The notes under the pieces are model-generated. The model worked only from the letters and a program-made list of their open reading frames with translations. It was not told the origin of the DNA and did not search any database. A program made the position numbers and the translations under genes. A stretch of DNA of 64,000 bases from the NCBI GenBank assembly GCA_963693305.1, contig OY855906.1:24057289-24121288 (forward strand), read 5' to 3'. This document shows positions 1 to 10,640 of the stretch, in pieces (position 1 is the first letter of the stretch; every line of letters starts with the position of its first letter). The stretch comes from Meandrina meandrites (taxonomy: Eukaryota; Cnidaria; Anthozoa; Scleractinia; Meandrinidae).

Positions 1-132
1 ATTGTTATTAACATTTAGTTTTTTACTGTATATTCGAGGACGATGTTTCCATGACGTGAAAAAGTATTGCCAAAAATTTGAAAAGGCATTTATCGTCATT
101 TTATATCATGGTCGCTATATTTTATCACACAG

Positions 133-202
133 GATTGTTACACGAGAGTTTTAAAGGGACATATTGACATCGCCAGTGCAGTGTTTCCTAATGACACATA
201 CG
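133..202 (+). CDS. XPNPEP1: XPNPEP1-like exon (catalytic domain)
   Basis: Exon after acceptor acacag and before donor gtgagg. It encodes [18 protein letters not shown], matching the family block YVLKGHIAVSAAVFP. It ends in phase 1, which the next exon completes as glycine. Confidence 0.9.
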
Positions 203-3200
203 GTGAGGATAGTTTCTCTCTTTCTCATTCGTAGCAAACGAAGAATAAATGTGTGGTTATTAATATTTTACAGTCAGTGATGTATATCAGGACCATTTAT
301 GCATATTATCACCAACATCCCTGACAAAATTCCTAGGGTCAGTGAATTCTAGCTAATGAAAGGGACGATACTTGTATACCTGTGCCCTATTTCAATGTGT
401 ATCCATTGATAGTGTAATTACATGTAACTTATAATTGTATAAAACATGCACGTCAGTTCTTGCAAAGAAGCGTTCAGGACTTTGTTCGCATTAAACTAGA
501 ATTTGGAGTTTATAATTATGTAATAAATATTAATCTATTCTTTTCGTTTAAGGAAGGACATTGGACGTGTTTGCGCGAGAGCCCCTGTGGAAAGTAGGAC
601 TGGATTATCGACACGGCACAGGACACGGAATAGGACACTTCTTGAACATACATGAAGGTACTGTTTGTTACTGACCCTATTCTCGCCTATTCTCTAAATT
701 CTATCTTCTTCCAGAGATTCTCAAACCTGGGATCATGGCAAACCTATGGTATTAGTAAACATGCCATGCATGCGCTACACAATTTTTTCCCTGATTTGTG
801 AATAGACGTTGCAATCGCATTTTTACGATCACAACTGAGAAAATCTGTCAAATCACAAGATCGCTCAATCTGTTTTAGGCGATTTCAGCTGATAATCATA
901 CCTATCTGTTCAAAGTACTACAAAAATACAATTTCGGACCGTATGTGATCCAGTGTATTAAAACCCTCTACACAAATATATCAAGCTCTGAAAAAACAAT
1001 GGTTTTAATTTAATGGTTTACATTTATTTATAGATGTAAGTTGAATAGCGACCAACCATCAAGTCTTTCTTTCCAAGATTAAAACTGTTTACGAGATGGA
1101 ACGCCTTATAGCAAAAGATCGTAACCCAACTACCCAATTCTTCCCTTACAAACAGGCTAATTGAGATATGAACAAAAAATGCAAAATGAAACCATTTTCG
1201 TCGGTTTCCGCGATTTATCTTCATTGTCTTTTTTGAACTATGTACGTATGCGTGTATTTATTTATTATTATTTCTTTTAGTTACTGTATATTTTTACTTT
1301 AGTTCGTATTTTAGTCTAGATGGTAACTCTGTAATAGCTTTGTGTGTGTATATATGTGTTGTCATATTTAACGAATAAATTATAGACTACTTGTAGTCGG
1401 TCTTTTCTCTAAGGGTCGGAGGAGCGCTTTTATATCGGGAACTGCGCGAACCACCAGGCGGTATGGACGGGAGGGGCTTGGGACGAGACGAGAAAAAACC
1501 GACTACGGACTCTTTTGTAATTTTTGAGGATATGCCCGTCAGCCCAGCAGCGGAGAAGGTGATTGGCCAATTTAAATTGTGCGCGCGGAATGGCGTCAAG
1601 GATCTCACGATTAACTGCTTTTTTATTTGCACGCGCACTGCCTTAGCTCATTATAAACTTTGCTTCAAGACATTAAGAAAATTCCGCTCCATAACAAGAC
1701 TAATAACAAAACGTTAAGAGGCGCTTGGTTGTATTGGATGAATTTTCGAGCTCATTTAAAGTAACTTCGTGAAACAAAACACTGCGTTGACGTGTTGGCG
1801 CAAACACATAAGATCCGTAACGCCATTGCGCGCGCGCAACTTTGGATTGCGCACATTGGCCAGTCAGCTTCTCCGTTGCTGGGCTGACGGATATCCTCAA
1901 AAAATGCAGAGGAGTCCGCAGTCTAAATAAATTACAAAAAACACCTGCTTTGTAATTTTCTTTTGAATGGTCAATAAAGGGTGTAAAAAGAAAAAAAGAA
2001 GAAATCACACGGGGAAACTAGCCTTTAAAAAGTGTTTCTAGCCACTGGAACTCACGGTAACATGTGAACCGTTTTGTTCCACTGCTGAATTACATTTTGT
2101 TATGTTAATTTGTTTGTAGGACCACAATGTATATCTCCAGGATTTCCTATTGAAGACGAGAAAATTCTTATGCCTGGCATGATTCTGTCGGACGGTAAGT
2201 CATCGAATAAAATTTAAAAACTGATATTCCACGTTCAGGGCTTATGATTTTCACGGCACAAGACGGGAATTTTAAAATTTTGTACTCTTTGCTCAAGAAT
2301 CCTACCGTTGTTTCTCCTTCATCAATCACTGTGCACGTGAATTCGTTATACAGCACCTTCACCAGTCCTATCAGCTCGTCTGGAATCCCGTACACTCTCA
2401 TGATCCTCCATAAGCTGTCTCTATGCACAGAGTCAAACGCCTTCTCAAAGTCGACGAAATGAAAGTACACGGTTGCATTCCATTCGTTGACTTGCTGTAG
2501 GATATTGCGTGGGATGAAGGTCTGAATTGACTTTAGTAACGGTGCGCTGAGAAAAAAAAAGTAACAGCGGGGGCAGCTGTAGTGTTAACTATCCCTAGTA
2601 GTGTGACTGAATGCGGGAAAGAAATCCCAAATGATGAGTGGCACCTTAAAATAGTAATATAAACCAAAAATAAAAAAATAAAAAAAATGGTGTTGATAGT
2701 GTCATTTTGTGTAGTAGTAATGGTGTGCCCAAGTTTGGTAACACACTGTTTGTGCTTCACTTATTTATTCCTTAGAACCGGGATATTATGAAGATGGCAA
2801 ATTTGGAATCCGACTAGAAACAGCTGTGCTTGTAAAATCTGCCAATACAGCGGTCAGTATTGAATCCTTCAGTTGTTCTTCCCCTTACGCGGTTACTGAA
2901 TTGAGAAAGCTGTTGCTTTAGTTTCGGTGATGTCTTTCTGTAAATATTGGCCTTCTCTTTCGATTCGTAAAACGGTTTGTTATTTTAGACCTGAAATTGT
3001 CTTTTTCTCTATTTGCCACACAACCATGCTATAAGGATTCTTCATCATAATGTCATGCTATGTATGATTTCAAAGAATTCAAGTACCGTCAATTAGTTAC
3101 GCAATTTTTTCTCATTTTATTATATAGTATCATTTCGATGGATTGGATTATCTCAAGTTTGAACCACTTACATTTGTAAGTATTACCCTTATCAAAGGGA

Positions 3201-6200
3201 TACTCCCATCCGCTGTACGGTACAGAAAATACATGTACAGAGATTTGACTGCCTTGGCAGCAATCGGTAATCACCCATTATGATCCATCAAATATGTTTT
3301 GCACGCGTGATTGGCCTAAACACGTCACGTGATACATCTTAAACTGGGGTAGATAATATGGCCCCAGTTTTAGAACTTTGCGATTTACGTTCGCACGTTT
3401 AGTTTTCATCCCGTGTAAATCATTAAAACGAATAGAACTAAACATTTTGAAAAGACTAACAATATTTTGAACACAAATAGAATTACTTTGACGTTTAAAA
3501 GCTTAGTTTGAGAAAAGTCTCTCAAAATGCGGCTTCGTGTAAAAATATTTGAAGGATATAAACGGATTATTCACTAATTTGCTAGCAAATTAGTGAATAA
3601 TCTGTAGGTTGCGCGCGCAATGCATGATTTCCAAGAGACTGTCAAGTACACGGATGGTGAGTGGCATCTCGCACACAGCGAAGTAATAACATGTCTCGTT
3701 GATTCGCTTCTTCAACAGTGCGTTTTTCGTTGTTTTTAAAACAATGTATAATAAAACAGCAAGAGAAAATGAGGGGACAGAGAGGGACTTTGAGGGCGTT
3801 GGCCGGGATATGTCAATTCCATTTAAGTTATTTTTAGAAATGCGGACGTCCACGGAAACGTAGTTCTGGTTCTTGTGAAATCAATAGACCGTGCCAGCGT
3901 GACATTTGTTTTGTCGGCTGTTGAATATTGAACGTGTCTTTCCAAGTGGAATTTACAGGCGTTTAGACTTCGACATTGGTATTGGCAATGATAGTTTGCA
4001 TGCATCGAAAGCACTCCGACGCTAACGACCTCTGAAGATGCTAAAATGTTATGACATTATGAGAATCGTGACCGGCGATGCTCGGACTCCCTACCGTGGG
4101 TTTTTTATTTGCGACGTGTTCTGGTAGCCATTGTCTTCCAAGTTTCGCGACCTCTTTCGCTCCGAGAACCGTGCCTTCTAAAAACTGATTTGCCTCATAA
4201 GATATAATAGGAAAAGGACAAGGTCGTCGCCCTCGCTTCATACTGTATATATTTAATATTTGGAGGCATTTCAAGTTGAATAGAGCACACAGGTCACAGG
4301 ACTGCACGGTTTCCAGCAGTTTTTAGTTTGAAATTAACACCTTTCATTTGCCAAATGTTTTGTGTCCGTGCGAATTGATTTGGCTCGTTTCAATTTGCTG
4401 GATATGTTGTAACCTCTCAAAATTTTCGCTCTGGAAGAACAAGGTCTGAAACTTTCCGTGAAGATGATAACTTGCAATTATATTTGCGACGCCAGGTCCG
4501 ACTGTTTATAATTAATATTGTTGCAAGGTGTGTTGTGTCCTGTCACGGGTGACATATCGGTATTGATCTATGTCCGGTTTCGACTGTTTGTTGTTGTTAC
4601 TGACCCTAGCTAGAGACGATCTGTCTTGTAAAAATTTTGTTTCCCGCATCAATTAGACCAAGCGTTTTGACTCGTGAGTTCTATTATCTCCCTCGCTCGT
4701 GACGTGATGCCCTGACACCACATGATTGAAATGTAGCCCTCCCTCGTGCAAGTCTGTTGACTCGTATTCTTCGCCAAAATTCGATATTTCCGAAAGCCAT
4801 TTCCGAATAGTCTCTTACAAAAATATTATTTCACAAGTCGCTTTCATCGAAGAAACGTATCTCCACGCCGTCCGCTTTTGTTGTTCAAATTTCTCGCCAT
4901 GGGTGACGTGTGAGGACGTCAAGGGAAACAGGGTAGCGTCTAAAAATAACTTAAGTGAAATTGACATATCCCAAAGGCTGGACTGGGCGCGTCCCTCTCT
5001 GTCCTCTCATTTTCTCTTGAAAACAGTTATTAGATTCGGTTTTTGAGAAGCCTTCGGCTTCGGCTGATCACTTACCTCGACATTGATTATTCCGGATATC
5101 ACAAAAACCTCATCCAATAATTGTAAATTATTAAATTCTCAACCTCGAATATTCCATTTCTAGCTGCTGATTGGTTTTCTGAATTCCGGTTATATGCCTA
5201 TGTTTGACCCTGTGGGAAACGAGTGCGGCCAGTGCCGCTTAGCTTTAAATTTTCTTGCGGGAAGCGAAAGTTCCATCAGAAAAATGGCTGAAAATAGCAT
5301 ATTCAACGTTTATTCCTCTTGCGCTTGTTGGATATGAGATAGTTAGAGCAAACTCGGCTAACTACCATCTCATATCCAACGCGCGATCACGAAAAAATGT
5401 CAATTACACCATGCCCGAGAACTAAGTTTCTCCTGGAGACTGAGTTAAGCGTAAGGCCTGTTTATGCAGAGGACACTCACGAACGTAGACGCGGCCTTCG
5501 CATCGGATTGCGCAAAAGCAATTTTTATGAATCTGTTTACATATACCAACGGTTACTATGAACGCTGCTGGAAATTGGTTCGTGCGGAAAAGTCGCGCAG
5601 AAATTGCCTATAGTGCGAAGTTTTAAGCCATAGTCACACGAAGTATTTCTTGTGAAACAATGAGTTCTTTTGTGTTCGTGTAACTCGACCAAGGTGACAT
5701 GCGGTATGCGTCAAAAGTTTGACTTTGTAGCGATTGTCACAGCCCGAATTACCGCTGTTGTGTATGAACGGTGGTTCATGCAAACGTTCCAGCTGACAGT
5801 CGCAATGGCCGTGTTCGCGCTCGTGCGCTGTATAGATAGACATATAGTGGAGGAGTAAGCAAACCCGGACACGAGAACACTTCGGGTTGGCAATGATCAT
5901 CTGTGACGGGCGCTCATTCTGTTTATATTTAGTACTTATCAGTATCTTTGTCTTTTCAGATACCTTTTCAAAGGAAGCTTATTGACGTATCAATGATGAG
6001 CAAGTCGCAGGTAACAGTCGCACAACATTAAAAAAACACTTGCGTATCAAGCTTGCGTCTGGTATGCTGGCAACTTCTGAAAACTTACTATTTAAACTCT
6101 ACCTTCAAACAATCAGTTTTGTTAGCACCCTGGGCCTTCTTTCACATCTAAAATGTTTGACCATACCACAGTCTACAAATTTCACTACTACTCTTTTTTC

Positions 6201-6593
6201 GTACTTATTCCATACCTCTTCCCTGTGACTACGGTGATTTCGTTTTACGTCCCCGTTTCTCCGACAAAACCCCAATGAGTCTGGTCCGATGTCCAATCAT
6301 CAGAAGCGGTGGGGGACTGCATAAAAATTTGCAAGCAATTTTAACCCGTCGAGAGATGAATCAACGACTATTTCTAAGACTTATATTTTGCTTGGTCCAG
6401 GAAATCTCACTTCTCAAGAAATGTCAACTTGAATGCACGCGGTTCAAGTTATTTCTTTGTTTTATCATAGGTCGACTGGCTGAATAAGTATCATAACAAG
6501 ACAAGAGTTGTGATTGGGGCAGAGCTCCGAAAGCGAGGAAAGAAAAAGGCTTTAGAATGGCTAGAGAAAGAAACGGAACCAATAGTTTATTAA
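133..6593 (+). CDS. XPNPEP1: Xaa-Pro aminopeptidase 1-like, 3' part (seven exons)
   Basis: Cytosolic-type aminopeptidase P removes the N-terminal residue from peptides whose second residue is proline, using two metal ions in a pita-bread (M24) fold. Seven exons join in frame: 133-202, 553-657, 2120-2194, 2776-2852, 3128-3175, 5960-6010 and 6471-6593. The visible product contains the HGTGHGIG metal and substrate histidine block, [16 protein letters not shown] with its metal-ligand glutamate, and the C-terminal [20 protein letters not shown] and [11 protein letters not shown] blocks of the family. Length and spacing follow vertebrate XPNPEP1 to its C terminus, with a different last few residues (IVY in place of an ISKQH-like end). 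The N-terminal creatinase domains and first exons lie before position 1. The gene converges on ELYS. Family assignment is secure; XPNPEP1 versus XPNPEP2 is less certain, but no GPI-anchor tail is seen, which favours XPNPEP1. Confidence 0.93.
553..657 (+). CDS. XPNPEP1: XPNPEP1-like exon with HGTGHGIG motif
   Basis: Encodes [18 protein letters not shown] followed by [17 protein letters not shown], the most conserved block of aminopeptidase P. The histidines contribute to metal and substrate binding in the family. The donor is gtactg. Confidence 0.95.
1500..1926. repeat. Foldback MITE in XPNPEP1 intron
   Basis: Arms of about 110 bp face each other: 1500-1613 and the reverse complement of 1815-1926. 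Both contain the core gtcagcccagca-cggagaag and a stretch of alternating gcgcgc. No transposase ORF lies between them, so this is a non-autonomous inverted-repeat element. Confidence 0.75.
2120..2194 (+). CDS. XPNPEP1: XPNPEP1-like exon
   Basis: Acceptor tgtttgtag, donor gtaagt. Encodes [20 protein letters not shown] then ILSD. The GM-I-SDEPGYY junction with the next exon is a family hallmark. Confidence 0.93.
2239..2552 (-). pseudogene. LINE reverse transcriptase fragment
   Basis: The minus strand encodes [16 protein letters not shown] followed by [17 protein letters not shown], the RT motif A region (catalytic Asp in DFEKAFDS) of a non-LTR retrotransposon. It is a short 5'- and 3'-truncated piece in an XPNPEP1 intron, antisense to the gene. 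Confidence 0.85.
2776..2852 (+). CDS. XPNPEP1: XPNPEP1-like exon with metal-ligand glutamates
   Basis: Encodes [20 protein letters not shown]. The first and later glutamates correspond to conserved metal ligands of the M24 family. Donor gtcagt; ends in phase 0. Confidence 0.95.
3128..3175 (+). CDS. XPNPEP1: XPNPEP1-like 48-nt exon
   Basis: Encodes [16 protein letters not shown], matching the family Y-F-x-L-FEPLT block. Sixteen whole codons, donor gtaagt. Confidence 0.92.
3565..3602. repeat. Perfect 38-bp palindrome
   Basis: A perfect inverted repeat centred on gctagc, with arms gattattcactaattt. It opens a MITE whose second copy starts near 54602, where the palindrome is imperfect. Confidence 0.9.
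3760..5019. mobile_element. hAT-like non-autonomous element with 7-bp TSD
   Basis: Termini are CAAGAGAAAATGAG and CTCATTTTCTCTTG. The inverted arms run about 100 bp (3760-3860 against 4915-5019, sharing ggacagagagggac and taaaaataactta). The flanks carry aaaacag at 3753-3759 and 5020-5026. CA...TG ends with a 7-8 bp duplication fit hAT elements. No transposase ORF remains inside. Confidence 0.65.
5327..5380. repeat. Hairpin in XPNPEP1 intron
   Basis: gttggatatgagatagttag and its near-perfect reverse complement around a short loop. Similar in design to the hairpin elements at 11304 and 22021. No gene nearby other than the host intron. Confidence 0.7.
5960..6010 (+). CDS. XPNPEP1: XPNPEP1-like 51-nt exon
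   Basis: Acceptor ttgtcttttcag, donor gtaaca. Encodes [17 protein letters not shown], equivalent to the human PIQTKMIDVDSLT block. Seventeen whole codons. Confidence 0.9.
6471..6593 (+). CDS. XPNPEP1: XPNPEP1-like last exon
   Basis: Acceptor tttatcatag. Encodes [20 protein letters not shown] and [11 protein letters not shown], then stop TAA at 6591-6593. This is the conserved C-terminal helix pair of the enzyme. Confidence 0.95.
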   Translation, partial: VDWLNKYHNKTRVVIGAELRKRGKKKALEWLEKETEPIVY

Positions 6594-6696
6594 AAGCGTT
6601 ACAAATCTCGGTAAGAGCCAACCTTGTTCCCAGATCCCTACTGGCGCCGGAGTAAAGAGAGGATTCTGGGAAAGAGCTTGCGGGAAGGAGACACAA

Positions 6697-6702
6697 AATA
6701 AA
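6697..6702 (+). terminator. Poly(A) signal of XPNPEP1-like gene
   Basis: AATAAA about 100 nt after the stop codon, the first canonical signal downstream of the gene. Confidence 0.6.
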
Positions 6703-7671
6703 CTCGTGTCGGAAGTTGTTTCAAATTATTTTAATACAGCAAGAGGCGGTATTTGCATATTAACGTTCATCTCCGGCATTTATCCAGAAATCTCATGTTG
6801 TTTGGGGTTTTACGTTTTTTTTTTTCACGCAACATCCCTACAGCAATCTGGGAGAACTACGACGATTAACATTACAATGTTATTTCGTTTTACAAATCAT
6901 GCACTGCAGCAGTTGCACCGCGCGCGCTTTACAAACTGTCCATATCCTTTCTAAAACATTTCAACACGCCGTTAATGCTAGATATTTTTATATAATTGTT
7001 TACCCCATTTGACTGTGACTAAGTGACGACAACTGAACAACTACAAAGACTTGCTAGTAAAAAATTATGCATAATAAAGTTTAACAGAAAACGATGTGCA
7101 ATGAATCGGCTTTCATGTGGTTTAATCGTAGCAGATAGTTGATTTCCTTCAGTCAGACTTATGTTATCCAGACACGCTGGCACTTCATCAGCTTTACAAT
7201 TTAGTGTGAGGTAATTTGGCGGCACGTGTTGGTCGTGCCGGACACTTTCTCGCTCGCAGCGTCATGGAATGCATTGGCAAACGTACAACCTTTTTTCTTG
7301 AACCGCGCGGTGACAATCCCGGCTGGGGTACTGGAGAGACAAATGATATTGGGCTGTTGGAGGGAGACTGGTGCGGAGTAAATTTCCTGACCCCTTCGCT
7401 GCTGCGAGTAAGAGAAACAAGTAATTAGTATCTACCTATATACTTGAAGGCCATGAATAAATACAATATAGCTTGGGACAAGCCAACTCCATTTAATTGA
7501 TTAATAAGTTCGATCTGTTTTTAAATACAGCGTCAAATCCCACCCACCCCCTCTCCCCTTCCCCCCACTTAAAAATATTAGAGAGGGTTCAAGCGTTTCA
7601 ATTAGCCCACCAAGTTTCCCTCATAATATTTATTAGTATAAATCTGCTAGCGTTCTATCACAAATGCCGCG
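6703..7671. other. Intergenic, nothing recognised
   Basis: AT-rich sequence downstream of the XPNPEP1-like gene. Short ORFs have no recognisable motif, and no tRNA or repeat structure was identified. Confidence 0.5.
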
Positions 7672-7686
7672 CTTTGATTGGCTAAG

Positions 7687-7727
7687 CTACCCACTATCTA
7701 TTCTGTGATAGATAGTGAGTAGTGTAG
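7687..7727. repeat. Hairpin upstream of Crypton-like exon
   Basis: ctacccactatctat-ctgtg-atagatagtgagtagtgtag forms a stem-loop about 20 bp before the ATG of the Crypton-like relic, so it may be part of its promoter or end. Confidence 0.6.
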
Positions 7728-7748
7728 CAGTGTGCCCTTGCTAACAAA

Positions 7749-8140
7749 ATGGCGGCTGCTTCTTCACGTTTTCGAAGTGTCCGTGAAGAAGATTTAGACA
7801 GTTTATTGGTCGAGGCTGTTCCAGAAAAGACAAAAGTCGCAACGAAATATGGTATGAAGATTTTTCACGGTAAGAACAGGAGTCGAAAATGACTTTAATG
7901 AATTTATTACTCACTGAAACTTTTAAAAGTACAAAATTAAATTTTCAAAAGTTGCATTTCAATTGAAATATTTTTTGTAAACAAATTTTAGAATGGTTTG
8001 CAAGCCAACAGAAATTCTCTTCCTATTGAAGAACAGTCCAAAGAAGAGCTTAACAGATGCTTACAGATTTTTATGCCTCTGTACGAAAACTAAATTGAAG
8101 CGAATTCAAAGTTTCTTCGCTGCGAGCGATACGCGGTGCC
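7749..8140 (+). pseudogene. Crypton-like tyrosine-recombinase gene relic (N-terminal core-binding part)
   Basis: Exon 1 (7749-7869) starts with ATG and encodes RFRSVREEDLDSLLVEAVPE and TKVATKYGMKIFH. A GT-AG intron (7870-7991) is followed by an exon giving EWFASQQKF. A frameshift follows, and the reading continues as LPIEEQSKEELNRCLQIF, then SEFKVSSLRAIRGAI in a third frame after a stop. The order of these blocks resembles the SAM-like DNA-binding part of Crypton/DUF3504 tyrosine-recombinase elements and their host derivatives (QRICH1, KCTD1, ZMYM). The catalytic recombinase part is not found downstream. A decayed, 3'-truncated copy. Confidence 0.55.
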
Positions 8141-8219
8141 ATTGTGAACAACAACAACATCACAACAGTACGACCTTCCGGTTGTTCAAGTCTCTCAAGC
8201 CTTTGCTTTGACGTTTTCT

Positions 8220-9473
8220 AAATTGAATCAAAAGCACTATGTGCAACGACTGTTTTTTTTGGAAGTGGCAATGAGCTACTGAACTCGGAAAATGAATTAT
8301 TAATAAATGAGGATTTATCAAATCGCAACGCGGTCTAGCGTGCATCGCTTTAAACAAATCATACGTCACACCTGACAACGTTGGAGTTCGGGGTCCAGAT
8401 TAGAGAAAATAACTCTAGTAAAAACTTCTACACCGATCCATTAGTAGCAAGCACAATAATATCAACCTATTTGGTAAATAAAATAAAGACACGGCAACTG
8501 GTTGTCCTTTGTGGTTCGTTGCGCAACAAATGAGTGGCCTGTAATCTCCAGCAAAGTGAACATTATGGGTGTCAAATACTGTATGCTACAAACGACAACA
8601 AAGGTCAAACAAAATGAACAGAATTAAAAATAAATTTTATTAAACGCTAATTTTGTACTTGAATTTTGTACTTGGACAGTTTGATAAAAGCGATTGCGCT
8701 ATACAAACGTCTACATTCGCACCCTAGACTGTTACAAGCCGGAACACGAAATTGTCATGCCAAAAGACCCGAAACTACAGGAGTTGCGTTACGTCTGTCA
8801 ACCATCTGTCAAACCCTTTTGTATTCTCGATTAAAATAGATCTTTCGCAATGCGCTGATTACAGTCAGTACAGTAAACTCTGCAGTCACAGCGAGAATCT
8901 TAGCTTTTTGAGCGCAGCTCCCAGTGGCTTTGCTGAGTTGTACAACGTTTGTACGCCGCCGATGATTGTAAATTTGAGCCGCGAAGTCTGATTTTGTGAT
9001 GGAGTCGGTGACACGTGGAACGAGTTTTTGGTTGAATTCGATTGCGTGGACATCTGCATAACTTTGGAGGCAAGTTGTTTTCTTCTCTGTATTTTTATGC
9101 GTGCTTGGAAATATATGATCGCTTTTATCGATCCGCGCATCTGTCGTTCTGCAACTTTGAGCTTTGATCGCTCGAGTAGCTAGTAGCAGCTGCCGGCCGT
9201 TATACATGCATGACTTGTAAAGATCTATACGGATTTACGTTGTTTTTACTCGTTTGACTCTCTTTTCGGTGGAATCTCAAGGATTGTAAAGGTTGAAATA
9301 TTTAGTGTGATTTCTAGAACGCGAAATCGATTGTACACCCACACTGAAACAAGTCGATGACTACTTCGGAGCGGGTAGGTGCATGAACTTTAATACGAGA
9401 GAACTTTACGAGCGAACTCTTCCGAGTGAAACCTTTATCAGAAGCCTAGATTTTATAGTGAGCTATCTATATA
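8220..9473. other. Intergenic, weak repeats only
   Basis: 8307-8345 resembles 29278-29330 (gaggatttatcaaa-cgcaacg), and 8770-8830 resembles 10550-10625 (gcgttac-tctg-caaccatctgtcaa). Both are probably fragments of dispersed repeats. The minus-strand ORF at 8809-9207 shows no domain. Nothing else is supported. Confidence 0.4.
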
Positions 9474-10019
9474 ATGGAGTTTGAAACGCTAAGAGAATCA
9501 TCAATACTTGCGGGAACTGACGCTGTTGAGCACTCAAGCATTGCGAAAAACTGGACTACAGACATGCAACAGAGTTTTCCTTATCAACACAAGAATCTTC
9601 TCGAAGATGCAATGGACACCATATTTAAGCTTAGTTGCGCTCTAAAAGAAGAAACGAAAAACGAAATGAGTACTTCAAGCAGCTTTTGGGTAACTATATT
9701 CTTTCTTTCAATTTTTGCTTTTATAGTATTGGTTTCATTGGGTTTATCTTGCTTTGTTTTTATCGTTTCAATTATTGTAACAGCATATGCTCTTGTCCAG
9801 CACTTCATGTCGTATGTAGATGGCTATGTAGAGAATGTTGTTATTTCGGCATTTGATGATTGTGATATCTTAGACAAAGCTATTTACTCAACCGGAAATG
9901 TAAACAATTATTCAATGGTGACAATAAAAGCGAGAAAAGACATGAGATCTCGCAATGCGAAGTATGTTTACTATAATTATTGTCGTGTAAGGTTATGTAA
10001 ACAGCGTGATCCAAGTTAA
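9474..10019 (+). CDS. Hypothetical small membrane protein, 181 aa, single exon
   Basis: I do not recognise this protein. The ATG has a good context (A at -3, G at +4), and the ORF is the longest non-repetitive one in the intergenic region. Residues 1-68 are polar with an acidic amphipathic stretch. About residues 70-110 form one long hydrophobic block (FWVTIFFLSIFAFIVLV, then CFVFIVSIIVTAYALVQHF) that could be two closely spaced membrane spans or a hairpin. The last 40 residues are basic and rich in Tyr, Arg and Lys. No signal peptide precedes the hydrophobic block. It lies between the 3' ends of XPNPEP1 and ELYS; the nearest AATAAA-like strings downstream are at about 10435-10446. It could be a lineage-specific gene, one exon of a larger gene, or a transposon passenger. 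Protein-like composition is the only evidence. Confidence 0.45.
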   Translation: MEFETLRESSILAGTDAVEHSSIAKNWTTDMQQSFPYQHKNLLEDAMDTIFKLSCALKEETKNEMSTSSSFWVTIFFLSIFAFIVLVSLGLSCFVFIVSIIVTAYALVQHFMSYVDGYVENVVISAFDDCDILDKAIYSTGNVNNYSMVTIKARKDMRSRNAKYVYYNYCRVRLCKQRDPS

Positions 10020-10640
10020 TTTTTTAAAGAGAAGCCCGAGTACACACGTACGCAGTTAAGCGTCTAGTTCATTTTGATTTGCATTGGGAGTAAAAGAAGC
10101 AAGTTCCAAGCAGACAAATTCAAGTTTGCGTGTTTTCATGCTAGCGTGTGTACACTCTTTTCTCTGTACAGCGTTTACGATTGACGTTCAATTTCCGGAA
10201 TGTGTTTTGATAGTGCCATGAGCAGGTTTGATTGCTGTGAAGATTAAGCGTCGCATAAAATTTATTTTGAAATCGGCTAGGTTGACCTTTGTCGCGTGAC
10301 ACTGATAATCTTCTGTCAGCTAGCGATTACACAAACTTCGCTTTCAATTTCGCTTTCACCGTCACATGCAAACTTAAGAAAATTCTGTTGATTTTTCTAT
10401 AGGGCAGAAACAACATACACCTGATTTAAGGTAAAATAAAAATAAAATATGTTCACAATCGATTTTCAAATTATCATCACATACCCATCGAAACAAAACA
10501 CAAAACCATCAGCGCCTCAAGTACAATGGTCTGTCATCGGTCTTAATAAACCGCAACGTCAAAATGAGAGTGGCGTTACATGTAGGTCTGCCAACCATCT
10601 GTCAACGGCCTTTTGTTTACATCTGATCGACTGAAGGGGT
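10020..10640. other. Intergenic, nothing recognised
   Basis: AT-rich DNA with AATAAA-like strings at about 10435-10446. 10550-10625 is a diverged copy of 8770-8830. No other structure seen. Confidence 0.4.

Larger units (their letters stand above)
3565..5135. mobile_element. MITE interrupted by a hAT-like element
   Basis: The outer parts 3565-3759 and 5027-5135 are homologous and collinear with 54602-54915, including the shared strings aatctgtaggttgc, aacaatgtataataaaac and gattattc-ggatatcacaaaaac. The 54.6-kb copy lacks the 1.26 kb at 3760-5019. The outer MITE is therefore the older element and the inner block a later insertion. Confidence 0.75.

Noticed and set aside
2168..2470. Host gene on the minus strand inside the XPNPEP1 intron
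   Set aside because: The sequence is a truncated LINE reverse transcriptase.
8809..9207. 132-aa minus-strand ORF
   Set aside because: Overlaps other frames of equal quality; no motif and no splice signals; it lies beyond the ELYS poly(A) signal.
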